NCBI GenBank assembly: GCA_016748015.1
Contig: JAAOMT010000647.1
Coordinates: 66,880 to 130,879, forward strand
Length of the DNA: 64,000 nt
Direction of reading: 5' to 3'
From: Geosiphon pyriformis
Taxonomy: Eukaryota; Glomeromycota; Glomeromycetes; Archaeosporales; Geosiphonaceae
Shown: piece after piece, positions 1 to 10,920 of the stretch
How the letters are laid out: each line of letters starts with the position of its first letter
Numbering within the stretch: the first letter of the stretch is position 1
Position numbers and translations under genes: made by a program
The notes under the pieces: model-generated
What the model saw: the letters and a program-made list of their open reading frames with translations, nothing else
What the model was told of the DNA's origin: nothing
Databases searched by the model: none

Positions 1-2468
1 ATCATGATACATTGAATAAGTAAACAAGGGCTCGGGTAAATCACGGAGCCATAATTTTAACAGGGCTGCAATACAATTAATATCTATTATGTATTCTTCC
101 GCATTCAGATCGACTGCCTCGGCATCTTGAAAGTTCCCAGTGTTATAAGAATACAAACTTTCTTGACGTTTGTACAAAAAATCAGAACAAAAAAAGAATG
201 GACTTACTTCTGTCAAATAATATTTTTAGTTTTTGAATTTGTAAAGTGGCACCTGTCAGACGATATATTCCCTGACTGTCGAGTCCTATGTATAAAATTT
301 TTTGTTAAATATGGCAAGAGAATTGGCCAACGTAATGAAAAAAGAATTTACCATGTTTTTCGATTGCTTCGGCGCACTTGACCACAATCAGCGGAAGTTC
401 GTGTCCATCACGCTCCATTTGTTCGGCTAGATCTACTCCAAAAATGTTTCTTGGATTAATAATATCTAGAACTTGGGGTGACTATATTTAGTAGATGTGA
501 AAAAATATTATTCGATTATTCACTATACCCTCGAGTTGTTTTAAACCACCTTCAAATATGTAAACACTTACTACAGAGTATTCTTCATAAGTTATATCTT
601 TTCGTTTGACCCTTCTAGCTTTCGCACCGGTTCCTACTACATATGATTCAAAATCTGCTTCATTATCAATTTGCTCAATCACCTTACGTAATGAAGGCCC
701 TTGAAAATACCGCAAAAAGATTGATTAATATATTTCACAAAATATGAAGGGTGTATATATCACGCAGGAAAAAATCGCGCCCTGTTCTGTGCGTGCTTTC
801 ATAATTACCATCTTCTGAATTGACGGGGCTGATAACCAATGCGTCGCTTACCATGGTGTTTTCAAACAGGTAAGAGTACCGTGCCAAATGATATTGCAGG
901 GCTGCATCGCATTCGTCTGCGGTATCTTTGAGGGCCTTTTTGGAAATATTAACAAGAGCAGAGTTCTTGAAAGTTCATATTTAGCGTAACAAAACATGCA
1001 CAAATGGCTTTTATGTATTAAAGCCTTACCGTAATCATGCGAGGTAGACGAACATTATAATAATCATGGCGTGTTGTGTTTGTATTTAGTAAATGTGATT
1101 TATAATTCTCGTTTGCTGCAGCCGCTTTCTTACTAGCCTCCTCTTCCATCTTTACCAACTTCAATTAAGTGTTTTTGTATTTTTAGTTAATTTTCGATAA
1201 ACAAAATAAAATTCGAGAATCAAATGTAACCATCAAAACCTGAATCGAAGTCTTCGGTTTATTGGCAAATATAGCTTTTGTTATTGTTCTTTTTGATGCA
1301 GGAATTACATCTCCATTCTTCTCTAATACTTTGCGTTCCCATTCCTCACTATGTGAATCGTATTTAAATTTAGCCTAAAAATAAAAAAATAAAAAAAAAA
1401 TCGTGATATTAAATTTTAATATATATATATTTTTTCTTAAAAGAAAATATAGACCTTCTCCAATGCTTGTTCAGCTTCCAGAATATTTTTTTCGTACTTT
1501 TGCCCGGCATCCTTGAGCTGGTGAAGATGAAAATTATTATGAGGAAAAAATAAGCAGATGAAATATGGACACTGAAGTTGACGCGTACACCCACATTTTT
1601 TCGACTTTTTTCGGTATCTTTAAAGTGTGCCGACAGCTCGTCAGATATTTTGTTAATGCCATCTGCAAAATTTAACCGATTTTCACCGATAGCTTCATGA
1701 AGTTTCATCATAGCTATCCAACTATCACCATACGTGCTATTAAAAAAGGAATTTATGACTAACTATGAATATTTATCTCGAGGTAAAAAGATTTCTTTAA
1801 AAAGTACCCTTGCTTGTTGATGTTGGTTTGATGGCTTTCTTGGATACCCCTTGCTAATTTTATCATCATGCGTCCATATTCTTCTTCAATTGCAGCTCGT
1901 TTCCTTAAAAAGAGAGCAGCTTCCTTTATACAATTTGAGTTTTGATGAGAAACAGAGGCTTAAGTTGCAAAATAAAATGATTTTTGCACAATTCACCTAC
2001 TTTACATGATTGTGCGTCTTGTCTAACCCGCTCTAATATTAATGCAAGGCCTCCCTAGTTTGAAAAAGAGAATTGTTTAATAAACAATTATCGAGCCAAT
2101 TTTGAAAATGAGCTTGAAAAACTTGACAATCTGAAGCATACTTCTATGTCACAAAGATATTTTATAACTCCTTCAGGCTCAATCACGGAATCGACAACGG
2201 TATCAGAAGTTATGCTGTCCTGGTCATAAGTTTCTAATGTTCGAAATGAGCTTATAGAGCCACCATCACCGTCAGGAGAAAGGCCCAGCGATGCTGAGGA
2301 GTTGTTGGCTTCTGTAGTAGGGTATAATGGTTGATCTTGTGCTGAGAGATGCATGGTAAGTGGTCTTGCTCTTGCTTGTGGTGAAGAAGGTAAAGGGGTA
2401 ACTTGCATAGACTTGACTTTTCTTTCGCGCTCGCTTCGTGGCGCTATTTTTTCAGAGCTGGCAAGCAT
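1..2468 (-). CDS. F-BAR / RhoGAP domain protein (Rgd1-like), 3' end beyond window
   Basis: A multi-exon gene reads leftward. From ATG 2468, exon 1 (2142-2468) encodes a Ser/Pro-rich disordered N-terminus ending CDIE. Exons 2001-2054, 1808-1923 and onward from 1736 give the F-BAR core (LERVRQDAQSCK, then FLRKRAAIEEEYGRMM, then the stretch with KYEKNILEAEQALEK). Further exons lie near 1260-1380, 1040-1160, 800-965 and 573-700. A RhoGAP domain begins in the exon at 352-481 (NIFGVDLAEQMERDGHELPL) and continues at about 1-137 (AALLKLWLRDLPEPLFTY), where the window cuts it. Introns are short with GT-AG ends, and phases match where checked. F-BAR/RhoGAP proteins of the yeast Rgd1 type bind curved membrane and stimulate GTP hydrolysis by Rho GTPases in polarised growth; that role is inferred from the family. 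The RhoGAP arginine finger lies in sequence not clearly resolved here. A TTG at 2504 is in frame, but ATG 2468 is the likelier start. Confidence 0.85.
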
Positions 2469-2869
2469 TAAATATATCACTGTCTTGCTATTTAAAAGGG
2501 ACAAAAGGTAGTTTTAGGGGAAAACAGGAGAATGAAGTTCTGCAAATATGATAATATGGAAACCTCAAACATTATTGATACGATGCACATTACTTTATTT
2601 GTTCATTAAACTTCTAGCAGGTAGTACTAATGTGCCATTTGAACGCTCCACGCTGTAAATCAGATATATTAATAGCAGCTTTATTCAACTGAAGTGTGAA
2701 TCTTTGTCAGCTCTCACCAATTTTGGGAACTGACGTTCTGATGTTTGTGAAACCTCAAAATCCAAGATTGTCGTGATCATTTTGAATTATTTTATTTTAT
2801 TTTTCCTGAACATCGGGTAGTTGCTTTTTGGTCTCGCTAATTCGTCAGGGTGAACATAGTTGAGAACTC
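2469..2869. promoter_or_regulatory. divergent intergenic region between F-BAR/RhoGAP and PPR genes
   Basis: About 400 bases separate the start codons of two genes transcribed away from each other, so both promoters must lie here. I see no convincing long ORF and no clear TATA box at a fixed distance. The segment is less AT-rich than the gene-poor DNA elsewhere in the window. Confidence 0.5.
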
Positions 2870-5800
2870 ATGCAAATTGCTTCAGTGCCACCCAAGACAT
2901 TCACTGGACTCGCAGGCTCAAAAATAACTTATCTGGATGTTTGCAATTTAAAATTCGAGAAAAGTGGTCGACGCTCTTATTTTACAAGCAATTACGCTTC
3001 AAGTTACACTGCGACGTTACTACCAACAAGTGCTCCTGCGACGAATATTTGGAGAGCAGGTTCATATAACGCTACCGCTACCAACACCTCTTTTCTTGCT
3101 GAATACGAAAGACAAAAGCTTTCCTATGGACACCGTTCTCAGCGTCAACAACAAGCTGTAAACACAACTTGTGCTTCTGTGAGGTATGCACGCATCCTCG
3201 CACCGTGGAGAAGAAACGGTCCAAGTAAACAGAGTTCGACTTCTAAGACTCTTAACTCGCAAGAGAGTAGATTTTGCCTCGCTCACATAACGGCGAAAAA
3301 CTTACTAAAATATAGGTCACGAAATAAGAACCTACTGTTATCAGATATAGGTTTGTGTGAATTTTCACAACCTCGCTTACCGGCACCCTTCAATTTGATA
3401 AATCAGTCAAGACGTATTCTTAGATTTGCATTTACTTTGGCACAGTCACAGGATGATAGTCGTCTAAGGCGACTCTTGCGAAATGAGCGAGCTGATGAAT
3501 CAGATCTATGGAAAACCTATTTAGATATGGTCGAAAGGGGTGTCCACAAAAAGATTGAGGACAAAATTTTTCGTGTTTTTATGAAACGAATAATAGCGAA
3601 AGAACATGGTGAAGATGCAGTAGAAAAATTATTGAGATTACGCAATGATATGAAAAAATGCAATTACCACATTTGTGAAAGCGACGACATTCTTCTGATT
3701 AAGGCCTACTTGAAAATTGATAAACTAGAGCAAGCTCGTGAAATCTTGGATCAAATAGTAAGGGGGAAACCCCAAAAAATGTCTCGCATAGAACCTCCCT
3801 TAAACGAGAGTTTGATTGGGATAATTCAAGCCTATGTAAAGGCAGGAAAATTTGAGGAAATGGCAAGCTTAATTGAGATGATGAACAGTAAATTTTCTAC
3901 CAATAAGCAACAAAAAAACTTTATTAAAATGGTCCTCCTTGATAAAATAGAAATTAATTCTATAGCTTGTTTCAATAAACTCATAGATCGATCTCTAGTC
4001 GATGTTTCATTGGCAAAGGAAACTCTGAACAAATTAATTAGTAGCTCGAGAATCAGTGAGGCCTTTGAACTCTTTAAGCAAATGGAAGCATCAGAAATGC
4101 CCTTAGACTATAATGAATGTCAAATTTTTATTTGGAAATTAATAGAAAAGGAAGAATTGGATAAAGTGGCGCAACTGCTGGACAGATACAAACGAGCCAA
4201 ACGAATCTTGGATCCAGATATATATCAAAGTGTGTTTGATATGTATGTTAGAGCTTCAAATTTCAAAAAAGCTCATGATCTAATTGAGGATGTATTGAAT
4301 GAAGGTCATAACCCGAAAATGGAATATTTCGTTCAAGTTATGAAAGGTTATGGGAAACTTGGAGAATTCAATTCAGCTCTTGAACTTTGGAACAGAATGA
4401 AAGCTGCGGCACCATTTCTAGAAGCGAGTAAACATTCAAACCTCTTAATGGATGTATATCAAGCCACGTTCGACAAGTATATTCTAGCTTCAGATTTCAA
4501 TAAAGCACATGATCTAACTGATAAAATGTTAAATGCAGGTCATCTACCGAAAGTGAAATATTTCTATCAAATCATAAAAGGTTATGCGAAACTTGGAAAT
4601 GTCAATTCGGCCCTTCAAATTTGTAAATCAATGAAATATAATGGAATTAAGCCAAGCTTTGAAGTATATGCTTCGTTGATTCAATTGTTTTGCAAGGTAA
4701 ATGATATTGAATCGATGGAAAGAGTTTACAGTCGGATGATCGAGGAAGACATTTACCCGGACTTTATAGTATATAATATTTTGATTTCGGGCTATTGTAC
4801 GCATCATGATTTAGAGAAAGCATTTAAAGTTTGTCGAAAAATGATAGAAGCTGGTTATCAACCTGATTCTTATACGTACAATTCTCTGATTTCCCTTTTT
4901 GCGAATCGAGGGGATTCTCTAGGTGCTACGATGTTATTCAATGAGATGCGTTCATATGGGATTAAGGAGAACGCCTACACCTATACATCTCTCATCGATG
5001 CTTACGCAAAAGCATCTGATTTGAAAGGAGCAGAAAAGATCTTTAAAGATATGAAAAATTCAGGTATCCAGCCACAACTTCACACGTATAATGTTTTATT
5101 GAATGCTTATACAAAAGTAAAAGATCTCGAGAAAGTTGAAAGTTTTTATGATGAAATGGTCAAGAACAGGCTTCATCTAAATAGTTACTCATATTCCTGC
5201 CTTATGGAAGCTATGTGTTCAAAAAAAAGTTTGACTTCAGCAGAGTCTTTACTGCGATCTATCAAGAAATCTGACAGACCCGGGGCATCCACATATAATG
5301 TATTAATGCACGCGTATTCACGAATTGGTAAGCTTGAAAGGGCACATGAATTATTTGAAGAAATGGTCTCTTCAAATATTAAACCAACTCTGATCACTTA
5401 TGCGATATTGATTGATGGAAATTCACGAGCAGGAAATCTAAGGGTGGCTCGATCTTTGTTGTCTGAATTGATTGAACGATCATGGATAGAATCATCTTCA
5501 TCTCGTACCCTTTCCTCGTTGTTGAAAAAAGATGAGGAACCGGATGATGGGGTGGATGAAACGAAAATATCAGATAAAAAAATAATACCACATGCTTATA
5601 TATTCACACCGATAATGAATGCCTATGCAAAAGAAGGAAGAAGTAAAGCCGCGACAAAAATATTTCATGAGATGCTCATATATGGTATTCAACCGAATGA
5701 AGTTACATACACTATATTAATGGATGGATATCGTAACTGTGGTGATTATGAGGCTGTTTGGGAAGTGTGGAAAATTTTGCGTCGAGATCTGATGAAAAGT

Positions 5801-6505
5801 AAACCGTCGAATTCATTTCCTTTGAAAACTCTAGCTGAGCCAAAGGTGACAATGAAAAAGAAAAGAAAAACAAAAAAAAGCACCAAAAATAATGCTGATA
5901 GCATAAAAATTCGGAAAGAAATGGACGAGCAAAGGCATATTATCGGATCGCCGACCATAAAGTCATTAAGAACTAATAGGTTAATAAGGCCAACTTGTCA
6001 AATTGTTTCAATTTTAATTGATGCCCTGCGCTGTGCCCAAAGATATGATTTAATCTGTCAAGAATGGAAAAAACTTGAATCCGAGGGTTACTCATTCGAT
6101 TGTACAAATTATAATCAATATGCTCAAACATTAATTTTCATGGGTAAAATTTTGGAGGCTAGCGAATTTGTGAATAAACATTTATTAAAAGGGTGGAATC
6201 GTAATATAGCATTATGGGGATTAAATGGTGAAGAAAGGGAAAAACAAAAAACAAGCATATTAACAGAGATCAGCGGGATTTATCCACAGAGAAAAACATT
6301 AAGAATGCTTAATAACGCATTTCAAGATATAAAATCTGGTAGAGGAGTTTTGGTGGATGGTCAACTCAAATATGTTGATAATTCGGTGACAACCAATCAT
6401 TCTATTATAGATTTTCAAAAAATGTACCCAGAGTTGGTATTTATTGCAAAAATGTCAGCGGGATATCAAAAATGGGTATTAAAAATAGAACAACAACAAC
6501 AATAA
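2870..6505 (+). CDS. pentatricopeptide repeat (PPR) protein, 1211 aa, probably mitochondrial
   Basis: A single uninterrupted frame from ATG 2870. The first roughly 120 residues are rich in Arg, Lys, Ser and Thr and poor in acids, fitting a mitochondrial presequence. From about residue 260 to 1090 the protein is mostly 35-residue helix-turn-helix PPR motifs; I count at least 15, for example YNILISGYCTHHDLEKAFKV and YNSLISLFANRGDSLGATML. PPR proteins bind single-stranded organellar RNA, and fungal ones typically act on mitochondrial transcripts; the target cannot be read from the sequence. A Lys-rich spacer (about residues 985-1010) interrupts the array, followed by one or two more repeats and a C-terminal tail ending in poly-Gln. 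Two neighbouring PPR pairs (DNA near 4223-4386 and 4457-4622) look like a 78-codon tandem duplication. The gene is intronless, unlike its neighbours. Confidence 0.93.
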   Translation: MQIASVPPKTFTGLAGSKITYLDVCNLKFEKSGRRSYFTSNYASSYTATLLPTSAPATNIWRAGSYNATATNTSFLAEYERQKLSYGHRSQRQQQAVNTTCASVRYARILAPWRRNGPSKQSSTSKTLNSQESRFCLAHITAKNLLKYRSRNKNLLLSDIGLCEFSQPRLPAPFNLINQSRRILRFAFTLAQSQDDSRLRRLLRNERADESDLWKTYLDMVERGVHKKIEDKIFRVFMKRIIAKEHGEDAVEKLLRLRNDMKKCNYHICESDDILLIKAYLKIDKLEQAREILDQIVRGKPQKMSRIEPPLNESLIGIIQAYVKAGKFEEMASLIEMMNSKFSTNKQQKNFIKMVLLDKIEINSIACFNKLIDRSLVDVSLAKETLNKLISSSRISEAFELFKQMEASEMPLDYNECQIFIWKLIEKEELDKVAQLLDRYKRAKRILDPDIYQSVFDMYVRASNFKKAHDLIEDVLNEGHNPKMEYFVQVMKGYGKLGEFNSALELWNRMKAAAPFLEASKHSNLLMDVYQATFDKYILASDFNKAHDLTDKMLNAGHLPKVKYFYQIIKGYAKLGNVNSALQICKSMKYNGIKPSFEVYASLIQLFCKVNDIESMERVYSRMIEEDIYPDFIVYNILISGYCTHHDLEKAFKVCRKMIEAGYQPDSYTYNSLISLFANRGDSLGATMLFNEMRSYGIKENAYTYTSLIDAYAKASDLKGAEKIFKDMKNSGIQPQLHTYNVLLNAYTKVKDLEKVESFYDEMVKNRLHLNSYSYSCLMEAMCSKKSLTSAESLLRSIKKSDRPGASTYNVLMHAYSRIGKLERAHELFEEMVSSNIKPTLITYAILIDGNSRAGNLRVARSLLSELIERSWIESSSSRTLSSLLKKDEEPDDGVDETKISDKKIIPHAYIFTPIMNAYAKEGRSKAATKIFHEMLIYGIQPNEVTYTILMDGYRNCGDYEAVWEVWKILRRDLMKSKPSNSFPLKTLAEPKVTMKKKRKTKKSTKNNADSIKIRKEMDEQRHIIGSPTIKSLRTNRLIRPTCQIVSILIDALRCAQRYDLICQEWKKLESEGYSFDCTNYNQYAQTLIFMGKILEASEFVNKHLLKGWNRNIALWGLNGEEREKQKTSILTEISGIYPQRKTLRMLNNAFQDIKSGRGVLVDGQLKYVDNSVTTNHSIIDFQKMYPELVFIAKMSAGYQKWVLKIEQQQQ

Positions 6506-6884
6506 GAATAATAATAAGAATAATAAGAATAATAATAATAACATGATCATAATAGAAATCTTGGAATTAAAAAGAGGAAATTTAATTTTTGTTTATATGG
6601 ATAACTGTTTTTTTTTATTTTGATAGGAAATTAAGAAATTTTTAATTTTTTAAACCTTTTTATATTAAAAAATATGAAGTGTTAATAATATGATACTGAT
6701 TATTAGAACGTTGTACTCATACTATTGATATCTTTCAAGGATTGCTTTGAGAACCATTATAAAAGTTGATGAAAACGCTTTTAACAATATTTTTATACTT
6801 TTATTAAGTCTTTTTTTTTTTTTAAATGGTAAGTTTTTTTCCAAATTTTTATATATAAAATTCTTTGAATTGGTTATATAAGGA
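6506..6884. other. 3' flank of the PPR gene, no gene seen
   Basis: AT-rich DNA starting with an AATAAG/AAT-type imperfect repeat right after the PPR stop. No ORF or recognisable element is present up to the Tc1/mariner insertion. Confidence 0.6.
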
Positions 6885-6886
6885 TA

Positions 6887-8157
6887 CAGTCTGGTAAGAA
6901 AAAAAATTGGAAAAATATGAATCTACAAAGATTGCATTTGGTTTAACTATTTTTGTAAGTTTTTTGAGGGTAAAAAATGGAAACAGAATATTAGGTAAGT
7001 GGCTGAGCTCTAAAAACATTTTCTCGCGTATTAACTAATAGTTTTTTTTAAAACTTGTCTTTTAAATGCCGACTTCAAAGCAAGAAACCCAACGACAAGT
7101 TGTATTACATTATTGGAAGCAAGGAATATGAAAGGTGAAAGAAATACAGAATAAAACGAATTTACCCCTTTCTAAAATCTATAATATCCTCAAAAAACTC
7201 AAAAAAAAAGGAACAATAAAGCATGTGAATGGTAATGGTCTGCCAAGAAAGATTACGCGAAATTCTTCGAAAGTATTAGAGGAGATTATTCGTAGAAATT
7301 CCTCAGTTTCGTCTAGATATTTAGCAATAAAGTTGGCTAAGAAAGGAATAAATGTTTCTCATGTTACTATTCAAAACCATTTATCCAATCTTAATTATAA
7401 AAAAAGTTTTCCTAAAGCAACTCCAATGCTGACTGAAGAGTATAAGCGAAAACGTGTAGAATGGGCCAAAAAACACCTGAACGACGATTGGAAAAGAACA
7501 GTTTTTACTGACGAAACAATTTTTCAACTTTTTCAAAACACGGTAAAACGTTGGCATAAAGGTACTAAACCAATTCGTCCTATGCCTAAAGATCGAACAA
7601 AAATTCTCGTGTGGGGAGGTTTCTACGAAAAAGGAAAGACTAGTTTATTCTGTTTTGTTCAAAACAATGAATACTCAATTTTATATAGATATTCTTCGTA
7701 ACTGCTTACCTGAAATTAGAGAAATGCTGGGGGATAATTGGCGATTCCAACAAGATAATGACCCCAAGCATACTAGCAAGCTTGCCAAAGATTTTATTGC
7801 TGAGAATACAACTGATTTATTGGGGTGGCCATCTAATAGTCCCGACTTAAACCCAATAGAAACCTTTGAGCTATTGTTAAAAAGAATGTAGAAAAAAGAA
7901 TGTGTCAAAATCGTAGTGAATTAGAGAGATTTATTGGGGAAGAGTGGCAAAATATTCCTGAATATATCTTAATTGGGTTAGTAGAATCAATGAGGCGACG
8001 TTGTGAAATGATAATTGAGACAAATTTCCTATTAATTTTTTTTTAATAAAATTATATGGTATTTGACTTTCTAATAAAAGTTGTTTTATGTAATTTGGCA
8101 CATTAATTAAGACATAGTAATTATTTTTATATTTCCAATTTTTTTCTTACCAGACTG
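6887..8157 (+). mobile_element. Tc1/mariner-type DNA transposon, 1271 bp, complete ends
   Basis: The element begins CAGTCTGGTAAGAAAAAA at 6887 and ends with the inverted copy TTTTTTCTTACCAGACTG at 8157. The terminal inverted repeats are about 30 bp with a small indel. A TA dinucleotide lies on each side (6885-6886 and 8158-8159), the target duplication expected of this superfamily. The interior holds a single transposase reading frame in the plus direction. Ends and target duplication are intact although the gene is broken, so it could only move if transposase came from another copy. Confidence 0.93.
7066..8043 (+). pseudogene. Tc1/mariner transposase, interrupted
   Basis: Reading from ATG 7066 there is an in-frame TGA at 7129-7131, then an open frame to 7701. 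It carries an HTH region (about 7135-7400) and the first catalytic aspartate in FTDET (near 7507). Frame then has to shift around 7655-7700 to continue through QQDNDPKHTS (second Asp) and SPDLNPIE (third acidic residue, Glu), the DD(34)E signature of Tc1 elements. A second shift near 7865-7890 is needed to reach the C-terminal region near 7905-8040. One stop and two frameshifts make this a clear pseudogene. In the active family it would cut and paste the element at TA sites. Confidence 0.88.
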
Positions 8158-8286
8158 TATATGGTTCTTGTATGAATATATAGTTTTTGTATGGATATAT
8201 GATTCTTGTATCAATATATGGTTCTTGTTCACAAGCTAAGATTTTAACCCGCATTTGTCGGAATCCTTGTTATTCGATAAGTTGCA

Positions 8287-8287
<1 letters not shown>

Positions 8288-8333
<46 letters not shown>

Positions 8334-8334
8334 T
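8288..8334. repeat. (AAT)n microsatellite
   Basis: An uninterrupted run of AAT triplets, about 15 units. Confidence 0.95.
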
Positions 8335-8511
8335 ATATCTTGTAACTAAGAAATCTTAAAAAAGTTTTGCAATAATGGTTAAAAGTATTTTGGAAATTAG
8401 TAGTTTTCCAAAACTTATGAATACCCCATGTGATTTTTTGTTTCTTTTTAAATCATTAAGAAATTAAAACAAAAGAGATAAGTTAGAGGATTAAGGATAT
8501 AAATTGAAATA

Positions 8512-8536
8512 ATATATATATATATATATATATATA
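8512..8536. repeat. (TA)n microsatellite
   Basis: Uninterrupted TA dinucleotide run of about 12 units. A shorter one lies near 10532-10548. Confidence 0.95.
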
Positions 8537-9623
8537 TTCTTATTTTGTTATTTGGAGATGTATGGTAAAAGGAATTGAAAAAATTATTTATTTGATAATA
8601 GGAAAAAAAAACGAATAAAAAAAAATTGGCCAGTTTATATATAACATTCAGTAAAAATGATTTCTATTCACTAGTTATTAAAAAAAAAAATTTTTGAATT
8701 ATCTTGAGGTGAATTCTATTAAATTTTTTTCTCATTAAATAAGCATTCCAAGAATGGTATTTTTTAACATTTATTTCAAAAAGTATACTCTTTGGATAAA
8801 ACTTAAATAATCCTCCTCTTCTCACTTTAATTAAAATGTATAAAAAACTAATCGAGTTCTATGTAACATCAATCTAGCATTGAATTTTAATACCATGACT
8901 TATAATCATTAATTTCCTTTCCCTCATTGACATAGTCACTAATTGAGTTTGAGAGAATTTATTATATATAATGAAATTTAAGGTTATCAGTAATTCAAAA
9001 GTTTTGTGGTCATTAGATTACATTTAGAATTTGAAACAAGAAAATAAGGATAGCTTTTACTGAAACCAAGCGATAACCTCCTTTAAGAATGTGCAATCTA
9101 ATGGTAAATCCTTGTAAATCATTTTACATTATCTATAACCTTCTTTACAAAAGTTGGAATAATCAGCAATTTTTACTAAAATTATTTCTAAAGATATTCT
9201 CTCTTCTCATCATTAAAAAAGGTTAATAATTAAGAAGCCCATTTTCAAATCTACTTTTTCTTTTTAAAAGTTAGATTTTTTTACTCTTTTTATACATTTC
9301 AAAAATTTATTTAAAAATTCTTTCGTCCCAATTTCTGTTTATTTTTCTGCACAATTATTTCAATAATATTTTGAAAATAAAATTATCAATAAATCTCATA
9401 AAATATGGATCAAATCAAGTAATTTAATACATTAAAATAAAATTTTTATTCATTTTCTTCGCAAGAACAAATATTAACATTTTTAAAATTAATATAAATA
9501 TTATTAATCTAGAGATTTTTCTCTTAATTTTTTCTTTAAAAATCTCTATTTATAGAACCACATTAACAAAACTCTTGATTTCATTTCTATGATTAATTGT
9601 ATAATCTGAAGAATTAAAATATA

Positions 9624-9627
9624 TGAA

Positions 9628-9658
<31 letters not shown>

Positions 9659-9662
9659 ATAT
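9624..9662. repeat. (AAAT)n microsatellite
   Basis: About nine tandem AAAT/AATA tetranucleotides. A short (GATT)n run follows at about 9982-10000. Confidence 0.95.
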
Positions 9663-10920
9663 CAAATCTAATTTATTCGAATTAAATTTTTGAGTTTTGT
9701 TTTTCTGAAAAGTTTCTTTTTTGTGTTTTTTGTTTTTGTTTTTAATATTGTTATATTATTTTTGATTATTATTTGTAAAAAAAAGTATTTTGAACATTTT
9801 TTTTTTTTTTGCAAAATCACAATTTTAATAATGCTAAATTATAATTAATACTAATAAATTTTTTAGAATCGTTAATTTATTAATTATAGATTAATTATTA
9901 TCAATTAATAATAATACATTTATTTTTAATTAATAAGTATTTTTAAATATTTATTTATATTTTTAAAAATTTTACAAAGTTTGATTGATTGATTGATTGA
10001 TATTTTCTTTGAATTTTTTTTACATATTAAATATTCTCAAATTTTTTTATCATATTATCAATATTTTTTATTATAATTATAGAAAAATTTTAAACTATGA
10101 TAAAAATAGTTATATAAAGATCTTTATTAAATTTAAATTATCTTTGATATTATCCCTTTACAATTTAACCAAGGCCTGAGTTAGAGTTATGAAAAATTAG
10201 CCTATTTAAATTAATTGAATTGATCACTCATGTAAAAAATTTGTATGAAAAACTTTTATTTAAAGATTTAAAGCTTAGATAAAAAAAAAGTATTTATTTA
10301 CTCATATCATTCCAACTTTCCCCCCCCCCGTGGCTTTACTAAAATAACAATTAATAATCAACTAAAAAAATATTTTTTTTCTAATCGAAAAGATATTCAT
10401 AAAATAAAATATAACCGTCTAACTAGAAAACTAATTAATTAAACTAAAAAAGTTATATAACTTGAAAGAGTTCTAACAAAGGTAAATATATCATAGTTCA
10501 TTACGCGGAAAACGATTATCAGTTCCCCATATATATATATATATATAATTTATAAGTCATTATTAAGCCCCAAAAAGTTTTAATTATATTTCCCTATTGT
10601 CATTACTATTTTCAACCTAAATCGAAACCAAATAGCCCCATTCTTTGGGAGCTGTGCAATCAGATCTTGAAAAAATATCAGCGATAAAATAAAATAGAAT
10701 GATCTTGTTCTGGGGCAATTCATTCCGTACTCTATTTCACGATTACTTTCGACGGTAAACAATTAAAATTGGTCCAGCGTTTAATAACTAGTAAAAGCTT
10801 AACCCATTTAGGAATTTGATTCAGCAGAATTATAGATTGGAATCCTATTTATAAGCATGACGAACTCTTCTCCACAAATTATTAAAAATTTTATAACCCC
10901 CTTTATCTTGTTTGAACATC

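Larger units (their letters stand above)
8160..10920. other. AT-rich gene desert
   Basis: About 2.8 kb with no supportable gene; short frames are low-complexity shadows. It holds several microsatellites listed separately, a run of nine or ten C near 10321-10330 that stands out in this AT-rich DNA, and the presumed promoter of the Sel1/kinase gene in its last few hundred bases. Confidence 0.6.

Noticed and set aside
127-381. 84-codon plus-strand frame at the left edge
   Set aside because: It overlaps the antisense of RhoGAP exons and an intron, starts at TTG and has no motif.
9997-10179. 60-codon Asn/Ile/Lys/Phe-rich frame in the AT desert
   Set aside because: Low-complexity composition; no start context or homology.
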